Positions 12,201-24,449 of a stretch of 39,172 nt of DNA are shown piece after piece (within the stretch, counting starts at the first letter, position 1; each line of letters starts with the position of its first letter). Made by a program: the position numbers and the translations under genes. The notes beneath the pieces were generated by a model. It ran no database searches. It was not told where the DNA came from and worked only from the letters and a program-made list of their open reading frames with translations. The stretch is from Perkinsus olseni (lineage: Eukaryota; Perkinsozoa; Perkinsida; Perkinsidae): NCBI GenBank assembly GCA_013115135.1, contig JABANP010000388.1, forward strand, positions 12,501-51,672, written 5' to 3'.

Positions 12201-15200
12201 ACTACGGCAGTAGCATCTATTATGGAGCTTGATAATGAAGATGTTGATAATGATGATGATGTACGTCCTAATAATAATCATACATCATCGTCATCCTCGT
12301 CAATGATACATCCACCAATAGTAGTATCACCTACACTACCTCTACCACCCCCACCGCAGTCTACAACCCCTCATGTTACCAAGAGGTCCCCTCCTCATGA
12401 GAAGAACACTACCACAACAACAACACCTAAGATGCAACAACAACTGCATCATCAGGGACAACAGCCCAAGATAACGTCATCATCATCATCACCGTCATCT
12501 CCCACTATGGGTAAGATGCTAACTCTAGTACCGGTAGGCCCTATACCACCACCACCACCCACTAGTATCCAACGATCAACAGGAGGAGGAGGAGAGGAGG
12601 ATGGAGGGTATATCGGGAAGAAGAGGGAGAAGGAGGATGATGACGCAGTTAACATGCAGTGCTCATCATCGACTAGTGCTACTAATGATAACACCATTAA
12701 CACTACTGCTGCTGTTACATCGCCGCCGCCCCCGCCGCCATCATCATCGTTGGATGAGGAGGAGCATGACATCGAAGGTGTGGTGCCAACTGCTGTTGGT
12801 CATTCTAATGGTCCTGACGATGATGACGAGTCAGTAATGGTTGAAATTAAACCATTATTACCATCACTAAGTGCAGCAGCAGTTAAGGCAGTACTAGAGG
12901 CAGAGGCCACGGAGATGGATAGTAGTGTAGAAGAAGAAGGGGGTCTAATGCCTGAGGAGGATGAGGACGACGAGAAAGAAAGAGAACACCAACACCATCA
13001 CCATCACCATCATCATGAACCACACCATCATGATCATCATGGCGATCGTGAGCAATCAACATCATCGCTCGTGAAGCTTCTCCCGTCATCGCCCATTCAA
13101 AGAGGAGAGTTGCCAGCAACAGCAACAGCAGCAGCCGAGGTAGTAATAATAATAATCATAGCACCACCGTGGCCATGAGGAGTATAATACTAGTAGTAGT
13201 TGTAGTAGTGATAAGTATTATTACAGGTCCTCATTACAACACCATCGTCATCATCATCAGCAGCAGAAGGGTGTACTTTAGTGAGTAATGATGACCATCA
13301 TGCTAACTTGTCACAAGACACCACTCCACCACCACCACCTGCTGCTGCTGCACCCAGTGGTGATGTACTCGAGGATGGTAGCAACAGTATCACGAAGCCC
13401 ACTAGTAGTGGTGATACAGCACTACCACCTAGTGCTACTAGTAGTACTGCTGCTGCTGCTAATACTGGAACAGCAGAGGCAACAGGAGGAGCAGGGGCGG
13501 CGGCGGCATCATCATTGGTTGGGCAACAGTTGACGGTGTATGGTCTACAAGTTGGTGGTCATACAAGATTCGTGAAACCTGAAAACTCCCCTTTCCTGGT
13601 AATAACATCATTATCAGTATGGTCGTTAGTATGGTCGTGCTGTGGGTGATGCTGATTGTAGGTATTGAAACCGTGTAATCCTGATGAATATCATTTCTAT
13701 TCGAGTATAATACCGGAGAGATGTCCTAAGCTACTCAGGTTTACGCCCCGATGTTATGGTGAAGTAATAACAATAACAACTTATCATGCTCATCATCATA
13801 ATCATCACGGTATTATTATTATCAGGTTAATCTCAGCAGCAGCAGTAACAGTAACAGTGGTAGTAGTAATACTGCTAATAATAAGAGCAGTAGTAACAAC
13901 ATTAGCAACAGCGGCAGCAGCAATAGCGTTCCTACTGCAATAACATCATCATCATCATCATCATCATCATACGGTGATGATCAACAACATCACGCCCAAA
14001 CCGAAGGTCGTAACATCACTACATCAACAACAACCAGCAGAAACAGCAGCAGCAGCAGCAGTGATCAGCCCTCCCCTACTGGTCTAGTGGTAGGGAGGGG
14101 AGGTGAAGAAGAGGAGAGGAAGAGCGTTATTGCCCCGGTGAACTCTACCTGCGCTGGATCATCATCAGACGTGCCCCGGTGTCAATCGTCATCATCATCA
14201 TGCAGCACCTGTACTAATGCTGATAGCCAACAACAACAACAACAACAACAACAGCATAGCCATCATCATAAGCAACAGCAGCAGCAGCAGCAGAGGAGAT
14301 CATCTTGCCCGACTATCTACTGTGATAATGCAGTTGATGGTAGTAGTAGTAGTGGCCGACCCATACCACCATTGGGGGCGGTACAACCCGCAGCATCAAT
14401 AGAGGCAGCAAGAGGGGCTGAGGAGGAGAAGAGAATGAAGAAGAAGAAGGGCATTAGTACTACGGTCAAGGAGGAAGATGAGGATGGTACTCTTGAGGGG
14501 TATGACAATGACAACAGCCAGCAGCAGCAGCAGGAGCAGCATAGGCTTCATGAACAGATAGATAGGGAGAGGGAGAAGTCACGACGTAAAAGGGAGGAGG
14601 CAGCAGCAGCAGCTGCAGTAGCAAGTGCTGTAGTACATCATAATGGTACTACTACTAGGGGTGCTAGAAGGAGATATCACAGAGCACATTCCCAGCAGGG
14701 AGGGGAACAGGGGAGAAGTACGGATGGGGAAGACACGGCGGCGGCTATGGATCATCGTACTACTACTCCACCACCACCTACTCATGATACTTCCACTACT
14801 GCTGCCTCAAACGGTTTGGTAACAGTGGTAGATGGTTATGATGATGAGGGTGTTCACAAAAGTGATGAGAAGTCTGAGAGTAGGGATGATAACAAGAACA
14901 TGATATCTACAACTTCTACTACCAAGACTAGTAATACTACCGACCTCCCTACCAGTCAACGACAACAACCTCATACAACTGCTGCTAGCAGCAGCAGCAG
15001 TACTGGTGTTGATAATAACAACAGAGTTGGATCATCCCCATCATTAACAGGGCATGGAGTAAGAGAGAAGGAGGAGAGGAAATATGTAATAAGAAAGGCA
15101 GCAGCAGCAGCAGTTCGTATTGGATGAATAGTTGGTGGTGGTATGGTAGGTTGTATTGGAAGATCTAGCCCATGGTATGAGCACACCATGTAAGTACCTT

Positions 15201-16259
15201 AATCATCCCTATTAGGGTATACTGCTGCTGCTGCTGCTGCTCACCATCATCATCATCGACAGGTATATTGGACTTGAAGATGGGTGCTAAGCAGAGGGCC
15301 GTTAGATATGGTTTATCGAAGGCTAAGATGGAGAGTAAACTGAAGAAGTCCCGTCAGACGACTAGTCATAGTCTAGCCTTTCGTATGTGCGGGGTACAAC
15401 TGTATGATAGGATCAGTGGTGAGAGGGTATATTATAATAAATATTATGGAAGAAAACAGTCAGAACAGGGAGTCTTCCAGACTATTAATACTTTCTTTGA
15501 CTCTGTTGAGGAACCCTATAAGAAGACTCTTATCAAAAGACTGGTTGATAAATTAGAGAGATTACTCGGGGTAAGTAGCAGCAACAGCAACAGCAGCAAT
15601 GGAAGAGGGGATGAGTCATGTCGCTGTGATGGGTCGTAGATACTACAAAGCCTCAATGGCTTCCGTTTCTGGTCTGGCAGTCTTCTATTTGTTTTTGATG
15701 CCGAGAGTAGTGAGCCCAGGAATGGTACCGTTAAGATGATCGACTTCGCCCACACATCAATAGTAATAACAACAACAACTTCATAAAGGGCGTGGTGGTG
15801 GCGGCAGTATCATCGTCGTCGTCGTGATTTAGATATCACCTAGTAATGGGCCAGACGAGGAGTATTCTACCGGTATTAGGAATCTTATTGTGTATCTTCG
15901 TAACATACCATTAGAGAGTGGTGTATCAGAAGATACTATTGATGAGATCTATGCTACTATGGTAGAGCCCAACCTAACACAACCACCCGACCCATCAATA
16001 CAGGTAGTAGGAATCGACAGGAGTAGGAGGATGGCAGGGGTATCACAGCTGTTGTTATCATTATTAGGATGCTGAACTTGACCAAGTGGTGACCGGCCTA
16101 TCCTCCTCCTCCTCATCGAGTAGTTCCACTACGACCAAGACCTGCAGTCAGGAGCAGCAGCAGCAGACTATTCCTCCCAGCCCTCATCATCATCATCACC
16201 ATTCACTCATCGATTCCCCATCACCACCTACCGCCACCACCCAACCTGTTCAATGTTGA
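9252..16259 (+). CDS. Nudix hydrolase / inositol hexakisphosphate kinase fusion
   Basis: Predicted bifunctional enzyme of about 2,066 aa. Exons: 9252-9861, 9969-10390, 10440-11891, 11991-13139, 13227-13598, 13662-13763, 13826-15085, 15150-15189, 15263-15570, 15640-15762, 15833-16003, 16068-16259; all phases agree. Residues about 249-360 are a Nudix domain like diphosphoinositol polyphosphate phosphohydrolases (GCVVYDEAGTNILLVNSTRH; box AAVRETIEEAGV; then RERMWCSVSRAL). Residues about 360-1310 are a Ser/Asp/Glu/His/Gln-rich linker with no recognised domain. From about 1315 comes an IP6K-type kinase: GGHTRFVKP, VLKPCNPDEYHFY, RFTPRCYGE, a low-complexity insert of about 420 aa, VVLEDLAHGM, PCILDLKMG (the PxxxDxKxG signature), KYYGRK, FRFWSGSLLFVF, KMIDFAHT and GPDEEYSTGIRNLI. 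Inositol-pyrophosphate synthesis and breakdown are the expected roles. The donor at 11892 is GTTGCT; a GTA donor at 11926 would need a frame change at the G8 run. Two separate genes remain possible. Domain calls are firm; the fusion is inferred. Confidence 0.75.
10392..10439 (+). other. Intron inside the Nudix domain
   Basis: A GT-AG intron (starting at 10391) made largely of GTA/GAT/TTG trinucleotides. Its removal joins LSTWRE to SEFRERMWCSVSRAL and so completes the C-terminal helix of the Nudix domain. It is typical of the introns in the window: short, repeat-like and canonical. Confidence 0.75.
13942..13976 (+). repeat. (ATC/TCA)n tract coding poly-Ser
   Basis: A coding trinucleotide tract inside the low-complexity insert of the kinase domain, read as serine in the inferred frame. 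It lies in exon 13826-15085 between the N-lobe and C-lobe motifs. Confidence 0.7.
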
Positions 16260-16517
16260 TGATCATCATAATACTATTCATACTGTATACTTATGCTGTG
16301 GAGGGGAAGGAAGAAGAAGGTGATGTAAGACTACATACCTCTGCTGCTTCTTCTGTTGTACTATTACCTTCCTTTACGTTACTGTTTTATAATAATACTA
16401 GTGTTGATGATGATAGTGATATTATACAAGAATGGGGGTATTGTGTTATATAGTTGGGAGAGAGTATTACAATAAGGAAGAAGAAGAACAGCTGCTTGCT
16501 GCAGCTGCCTGCCTTTG

Positions 16518-18187
16518 ATGACACCAACCAATACCATACCCTGCCATTATCAGGGCCCATCCACGATAGGAGGAAGTACAACACTCGGGGAGGTCTCTCA
16601 GATCACCCTAGATGATGATCACGCTTGTAGTACCTTCTGGAAGGATTATGTTGCCGAGAGTAAGGAGGAGTTATCATCATCATGAGTATCCTAGTTGTAC
16701 TTGTGTGTAGGGAAAGCCCTGTGTAGTCCGTGGGGGAGGGAAGGAGTACATCAAGCTCATGTCCAATGCTGCCATGATGAGGGTTGCTGGGGATGAGGTA
16801 GTTACAGCAGAGGAGAGGAAGGGTAATAATGATACTAGTACTACAGATGGGTGTCATAATGCTGCGGATGCCGGTGAACTTGTCAGATGAATCAGATAGT
16901 TTTGGTAAGACAGACTGGAGTGATGAGAAGAGGTTGCGTATCCCCTTCAAGGACTTCATTAAAAGGGTCTCCACTAGTAAGGTGTATATGACAACACAAG
17001 ACATACCGATATCCCAAAACGATGGCGGACCGATCGAGAAGATGGGACCACATATACAGAAATTAATTGATAATAATTTGGTAATAATAATATCAGCATC
17101 ATAACGATTAATCATCATCATGTTGTTGTTGAAGATACCCCCGAACCCTCCCATGTTGAAGGATACTAATCTAACACAGTATCAAGTTAACATGTGGTTT
17201 GGTCATGCTAAGGATGGTAGTACCACTGGCTTACATCATGATTATCATGATAATGTGTATATGCTGCTGAGGGGAAGGAAGGTATTCCGTATATACAGCC
17301 CAGATGCCATAGCCAAGGGGTTGGACACCAATGGAGTCGCCGCACTAAACGACACGGTCGTCGTCTTACCCAACGGTCTTATCTGTTACGATTGTCGTCC
17401 TTTGTCTGGTGGTGGGTATAGTGTTAGAGAGGATGGAGCAAGGCAAGCAGATGTTGTAGGATGATTTGGGGCTACCTCCATGATAATGATGACTGGATGA
17501 GATGGTATTAGGTACGTCATAAACTGTTACACGGGATGAAGGATCATAAAGGGGAGGAGGAGAGGGAAGGGAGGACTGCTGCTGATTCATCAACTGTAGA
17601 ACAGGATGATGAGGAGGAGGAAGAGGAGGCAGAACTCGATAAGCTACTCGATATCGCTATTGCGGAGGCTGACTTTGATGATGATGATGATGATGATGAT
17701 GACAACGAGGAGGAGGAGGAGGAGGAGGGGCCAGATGCTAAGAAGAGGAAGATGGAGGAGGGAGAGGATATTGAGAAAGATGATAATCAAGGTCCCCTAC
17801 ATTTCTGTAAGGCCCTACATCATCATGACGTGCAAGTGCCATGAGTCCGCTGTTTGTAGGCCTTAAGAATACTATTAGTCCCCCAACCAGTGGGGGTGTG
17901 CCCCACAGTGAATACGTTCAAGTTGAACTGCTACCTGGGGATATGCTCTACCTTCCAGCTAGCTACTTCCACGAGGTTATATCATATTCTACCACCCCAA
18001 CTACTACTGATGATGATGATGTTGGGCATCTTGCTGTTAACTATTGGTAACCTATCCTCACTGTATACTCTGTCATCGTTGCATTATCAGGTATCATCCG
18101 CCAGTATATGGTAGTAGTTATGATAAACCTTATGAAGATGATTACTGGTCTGAGAGGTGGGATAATATCCACCTCTCATCAGCGTAG
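16518..18187 (+). CDS. JmjC-domain (cupin-like) Fe(II)/2OG oxygenase
   Basis: Predicted hydroxylase or demethylase of the small JmjC class (JMJD7/cupin-8 like). Exons by phase: 16518-16649, 16711-16822, 16887-17080, 17135-17455, 17512-17829, 17868-18046, 18091-18187 (about 450 aa). The N-terminal part has STFWKDY then GKPCVVRGG. The metal site shows HHD in TTGLHHDYHDNVYML (near residue 180), followed by GRKVFRIYSPDA. The distal histidine lies in LPGDMLYLPASYFHEV, and HLAVNYWYHPP follows. A strongly acidic linker (poly-Asp/Glu with KKRK) sits between the two halves. The join between HFCKALHHHD and the distal part is uncertain: it needs either a 38-nt intron (17830-17867) with a weak AAG acceptor or a frame change near 17838. 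The substrate cannot be told. The ATG at 16518 is the first in frame with conserved sequence. Confidence 0.8.
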
Positions 18188-18508
18188 CCGTCTTCATCAG
18201 CGTTACTATCACGTCGGAGTTCCTCATTAACTAGAGTTGTGTTATGAGTATTGATGTGATCCCCTTCTCATCTTCCTACTACCTCCCATAACCCTCCGAG
18301 GTTACTTTATAACTCAACACTGATGACGGTGTGTCAACATTAGTAATCATCATGATGTATCACCGTCACCACCATCAACTACTACTTCTTTAACCCTATC
18401 CTGATTCTGCATGGACCAATCGATGAGTTCGGACCACGTCTCCTCCAACATAGGATACCTACTCAACAACATCAACCTCCCCTCCTCCTCCTCCTCCTCC
18501 GCCTTTTA

Positions 18509-21500
18509 TCACCTGTCCGCCGCCTCTAGTAGTACTCGGTGTATACCATCATTATACGTGGACAATCGTCTCGTCTGCACATCAATTGCAGAGCCAGGTC
18601 CAACCCCGGTGATGGTGATGCTACTAGTATCATCATCAGCTGCTGCTGCTGCTGCTGCTGCTGTTACATCATCTGTAATGACCACAGCATACTCCCCTTC
18701 CTCCTATCACACTACCACCCTCACCTCCTTGCTGCTGCTGCTGTTGCTTTCGACGACTCTTGTTAGCCCGCTGTTCGAGCCTTCTTGTCTCATGCTGCAT
18801 CCCAACAGCTTCGGCAAATTGCCTACCTTTCCTCACTACACCTTGGCATACCTACACGTGCCATCTCCCCATCATCCAACACAATCACTATCACTTCTCT
18901 CAATATATGTTCCACCTCGTCATCGGTACCATCAAGTACTTGTGTTAGATCCCTTATTTGTTCGCCTGTCGCCATTATTCTATCCTCTTTATCTTTGATA
19001 TCAACGTCGGCAACAGCAGCAGCTTCGGTAATGGACTACCACACCAACAGCAACATCACTATCATTCTACTACCACCCCATCTTCTACTACTACCGCTAA
19101 CTTCCTCTGCAGACCTGTTATATTCCTCTGAGTGTTGATATCCTTTTTGATCCTACTCTTCCTAGCATCATCATCACCATCACCCTTCAGCTTCACTTCG
19201 ATGATATCTCTCTTATCAATAGCTCTTGTCATCTCCCTCACCAACTCCTCTTGCCTCCTTAACAGCTGACTGTATCGTAGCTCCATCCGATGTATCTCCT
19301 TCCTCATGGCGCCCATCTCTGATTGTCCAACATTCGGGTCCAGACTCTCTTGAAGGTCCTAACCAGCATCGCGACTGAGGCTGTTGAGGCTGATGCTGTC
19401 CTTCAACACAGATGACTAACCTCTTCCAGTTTGATCTTCTTCTCCCATTGTGCCAACTGTCTCTCACTCTCTATCAGATCCTCTTCGAGTTTCAAGCTCA
19501 ACTCTTTACTGCTGTCTACTGTCTCGTGTGCCGTACCTACAATACCACAACTTCGACACCCCTGCTGGTGGGAGGGAGTATTACTCATCTCTTCTTCCTT
19601 CTTCGATAACCTCGTCACCATCCTACTCTCAATATCCTTCAATTCACTCCCTACCCTCCCCTCCTTCTCCCTGTACTCCCCTATTCCTGCCCCTCATCAC
19701 CATCAGCAGGTGTAGTGTTGTTATTATTACTTTTATTAATCCTAAGCATATCCTCCCGTAGCTGCCTTATCTCCCTGTTACACAGTTTGTTATCTTTAAC
19801 TCTTTGCTCTATTGCTGACATCAGTCTCCTCAGCTTCTCATCCAGGATCTGTGACATCCTCTTCTACTGCCCCACCCGAGCCAGCTGCTGCTTGTTATTA
19901 CTATAATCTTGGTGTAAAGTATATCATTCCTCTGCCTCATCTGCTCTTCATCATCGTTCATTGACATCAGCTCACTCTGTGATAATATCCACTTCTTCTG
20001 CATAACTTCGCTCTTCTTTCTACACTCTTCAATCTGAGCTCAACACCATCATACCCCAAGTATATTAACTACGATGATGATGATGAGTTCGATGATGTTA
20101 TTACCTCGTTCCTAATACCCCTTATCTTGGCTTCTAACGGTCCCAGTGCTTCTGCCTCCTCTGCTGCCATACCCGCTAGTCCACTACGTTTATCATCATA
20201 CTCTTTATTCAGCCTCTCTACCATCAACTGCCTCTTGTCTATCTGCCTCATCCTCCTTATAACCTCCTCATCATACCTATACCACTCTTCCCACTCCTCT
20301 CATCATCATACATCCTCCCTCCTCACCTTCTACATAGGTCCTCTGCTTGTGTAAGTTGTCCCTCTAACTCCTGTGCCCGATCAGCCAATGCATTGTTATG
20401 TGCCTATGACCATGATGATGATGATCTTGATGCCACTACCCTCACCCCAACCCTACCTTGATGTTTAATACATCTACCTTGGCCCTAGCACTCTCATTCT
20501 GTGCCTCAGTTATGTCCCCTTCCTTCTCTATATTACCCTCTTGCATAGCTTTTGTCTCTGATGATGCATGGGCCAAGTATCATCCTTCCCCCTCTACCCT
20601 CCCACCTTTGATACTATTAATAGTATCCCTATTAATAGTAGTCTCCTGGCCTATGTATTCCAATGCGGCCTCTTCAACAGCCTTTATGCTCCTACCAACG
20701 ACCTGAATGTCCCTGAATAATAACACCACCACCATCAACAGTGACAGGGGTATCCCCCCCCCTCACTTCTCAATATTATCACATTCCCTCTCATGCTTCT
20801 TTCTAATGCCATCTAATGCATCGTTATCATCATTGATGGTCATCAATGACTTTGATAACAACTCATACTCCTCCGCTAGTCCCTCCTTTCCTCTCCCTCC
20901 ATTCTCTATCAACCTCTTCAGTTCAGCTATCTCATATTTGTTTTTATTAACATGCCCCTGCAGTTGCTCCTCGAACTCCCTCCTCTTCCTTATACTCTTC
21001 CCTAACGTCCTCTCTTCTGTTTCCATATCTACAATCATTCCCATCACCACTACCATCATCATCAGCATCAACAACAACAACCTACTTAATATATCAGCTG
21101 TGATGGCATTAGTACTTTCCATTATCTTCTGCATAGTTTGGTCCCTTCTACTGAGGCCAATATAGTTACTCCCAACCTACCATCAACAACACCACTGCTC
21201 ATCGTCTCCTCTATCACTCATCATCATACTACTACCTCCTGCTTGATAACCTTCCTTTCATCATTAATCTCCGCTAAGGCTTGTGTAGCTTCCCTAATCG
21301 CCATACCTCTCCTCCTCCCCCCAATCGCCTACTACTACTGCCACCTTATCATTATCCTAGCACTATCTCTCTCCTTGATCTGCACTTCGACTTGCCCCTC
21401 TAACAGGGCTATATCCTCATTCTTGCCCTTCAACGCTCTAGTTAGTTCATCTATCAGTAACTACACCAACAGCATCATCGTCATTACTACCCATACCCCC

Positions 21501-22300
21501 TCCCTCCTCACATCCTGTTGTGCCTTATCCTTCTCCACTACTTGTACATTGGACTCCCCTTTATATGCAGCCCTCTTCTTCAACGCGATATTACCTTGAA
21601 GATCCTCCCTATACCTCTTCAATTGCTCTACTACATGCAGTACCTGATATAAACACTCTCACCAATGCCACCACCACAACCCCCTCCACCATTACTACTA
21701 CTACCCTATTCCTCTCCTCCCTAACCTTCTCTAACATCACCATCTGATCCCTCGTGTCCCTATTAACTCTATCATACTCTTCTATCAGCACCTCAGTGCG
21801 TTCCTTCACCTTCTTCACTAACCATCGACGACATAACACCACCACCGTTGGTATTATTACCTTTATCGTCGGTATCCTCCCTACTATGATTGGCCTCCTC
21901 AATATTACTCTGTAATGAGCCTAATTGTTGTTGGAATGTGTATAACTGTGCGCCAAGTTCCTCTCTATGCTTCCTCAACCTCCTCCCCTCTTCCTCTTTG
22001 TCTCTGATGTAGCATTCATACTACTACTACCATCGCCATCGCTGTCGACAATGACTTACTTTAATACAATACTAATCCTATTCAGCTTCCTCATCATCCT
22101 ATTCAATAGTGCTGTCTGTAATGGCGCCATCAATGCATGGTTAGGCTGAGATCATCATGGTCACCATAATGATGATGATACTTAATAGCAGCAGCTCGGT
22201 ATTACCCCTAGGAAGTCTATCATGTCCTCGTCTTCCTCCTCCTCATGTTGATGAATACTAATCGGCCGATCGTCCTCTGGGGGTGATGATAGTGACATAA
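18509..22300 (-). CDS. CCDC40: CCDC40-like axonemal coiled-coil protein
   Basis: CCDC40, with CCDC39, forms the 96-nm molecular ruler that sets inner dynein arm and radial spoke spacing on axonemal doublets. The start ATG at 22300-22298 opens MSLSSPPEDDRPISIHQHEE, then an acidic run and MIDFLG/PNHALMAPLQTALLNR. This resembles the conserved DHPLM entry of CCDC40. KHREELGAQLYTFQQQLGSL matches its hallmark ELY...QQQL segment. Further exons give long heptad-rich stretches: VKERTEVLIEEYDRVNRDTR (near 21800), RKRREFEEQLQGHVNKNKYE (near 20970), DKRQLMVERLNKEYDDKRSG with EALGPLEAKIRGIRNEV (20240-20110), LEEDLIESERQLAQWEKKIK (near 19460) and QEELVREMTRAIDKRDIIEV (near 19230). Introns are short and rich in GTA/GAT. 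The 3' end (stop near 18509) and several internal junctions are uncertain. It suggests a flagellated stage. Confidence 0.65.
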
Positions 22301-22593
22301 TAATAAATGATAATAACTTAAGGTGGGAGGTGGAGGGGCGACTTGGCGAAAGAAAGAGGAGGAACTCGAAGATGGCGGTGGAATGAAAAAAGAAGGCTTC
22401 CACAATGATACCATATCCTCATCATCACCATTCATGATGATCATGAGCAATATTACAATGATACTACAACATGACAGTTCATGATAATAGTACCTTGTTC
22501 ATGTTGTTAGTAGTACTGGGTGGGGGTGGGGGTAAGCATGCACACATCCTCGCTGTCGATGGATGGGATGTTAGACAGCTCGGGGCACCATGA
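22301..22593. other. Intergenic spacer between two minus-strand genes
   Basis: About 290 bp between the stop of the glycosyltransferase gene and the start of the CCDC40-like gene. It presumably holds the promoter of the latter. No RNA gene or further exon was recognised. Confidence 0.5.
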
Positions 22594-24410
22594 TCAGTCA
22601 CTAAGCACTGTCCGAAGGTGTGCAGACCACCATCCAGTACCTAACAACAGCTGGTGGGGGTAAGGGTTGGGGGGGCATACATAGGCCGGCAACTCCAACC
22701 CTAGTTGATGGCCACACCCTTGTTCACAGGGGAAGTGTGTTAACCTAATGCTGATGATGATAACAAGAGTAGTGTTGGTGTTGTTGTTGGTATTACATAA
22801 CATGGCAATCATTAGCAAACTCCAATAGATGATCGTAACATACCATACCATTGTTACTATGGCAAGCATCATTACACGATACCCCTCTGGACGCTGATAG
22901 ATAGGTCATTGACGGAGGAGGGGTTACACTGATATTATTAGGTAACCATTGATAGCCTCTACGACGGTCTATGAAGATGAGTCTGACGATGACAGAGGGC
23001 TGCTTCAGTAGCAGGCTGCTGTAGGGTGAGCATGGGGTGCATAGTAATATCACCTTGTCCTTGCAGCATGTATATTGATGATAACCACCCCTTTGTGTTG
23101 GCCACGGAAATAGTTAGGGAATAGATTCAACCTCTGCTGTATGATAGGATACTCCTCCCTCAGGTACGGTATCTACCACCACCACTGCTGGTGCTGGTTA
23201 GGTGCTACTACTACCACTACCATGTATATCCTGTCCATTGGCACCAACCCTCCAGCGTTTTTATCAGCCTGTTGTCCTTGGATGAGAATATTAGTTAGTT
23301 GATCTAGTGTACTGGGTATGGCCAACGATATCATCCTCCTCAATGCCTCATCATATTCCCTCATCATCATCATCCCTCCCCCTCCCCCTACCCCTCCTCC
23401 CCCTCTACTCAAGGCCATCCTTTGATATATACCAGCTTGGTCAGCTGCATGCACGTTAGACCCCTCTACTGCTATATGACGGGATCTCGGCACCTCTGGG
23501 TATATACACTCCCTCCCTTCGTGTGTTGTACCTACTACCATCGATAGTACTAGTATTGGGGGTGGGGTTACTAAGCCTCATCCAATGGTCCCATCCAGTG
23601 GTGGGGGCATTAGGCCACTTCCATCGTATCCTGTCCCATAACGATCGATGGGCCATCCACCCCAACCCTACCACCACCATTACTGCTACTCATGCCCTAC
23701 CCATCATTACTACTACCAGGGAAGAAGTGGGTACGGTATAATGTGGTCTCATTGGTAGCATACTCGATAAAGCCATTATCATTCCACCCGCTGATACAAT
23801 ACAGGCTGTCATCATCTTCTAGCAACCTAATACTGAGTACTACCATGCAGGTGTCACCATTACTACAACTACTTGGCGGTGTTAATGAATAGGGTGAGGA
23901 AGTCGGGAGCAAAGATGAGGTCATTCTCTACCATAATAACATAATCATGTTGATGGACAGTATACACCTGTTCCAATGCATAACGATAATGTGCTGCTAT
24001 CTTGGATGATGGTAGCGTATCATAGGCTGTTAATGGTGGTATCAATGGCCTGTGCCATACACCTACCATAACAATCACAATACTATCATCAACATCAGTA
24101 GTAGTGATGATGAAGACCTATCTTCCTGCCGTGCTGCCTCTCCTTGTCTCTTATTACACCCTCCATTCTATTGAAGGCACTCACCTCATCCAATGATACA
24201 TACCTGATAATACCAATACCAGTAGTGGTGGTGTTGGTATTGTTAAGAGTACATAGTGAATAGTTGTATACCATCTAAAGCCAGTAAGGACTCTAAACAT
24301 GAGGCGAGGTACTGTTCTCTATCATGGGCCATTACCTGATATCATCATTACACTGATAACAATGCTAGTATGCTGATCATAAGAGCAGCAGCAGCAGGCG
24401 GCGGCGGCAG

Positions 24411-24449
<39 letters not shown>

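Noticed and set aside
9434..15189. Many antisense frames across the fusion gene
   Set aside because: They mirror low-complexity coding repeats (poly-Ser/Asp on plus gives poly-Ser/Ile on minus) and show no domain.
15640..15762. An apparent frameshift at a T5 run in the kinase gene
   Set aside because: It arose from a wrong phase choice after the 15571-15639 intron. In phase 0 the exon reads QSLNGFRFWSGSLLFVFDAE through KMIDFAHT without any shift.
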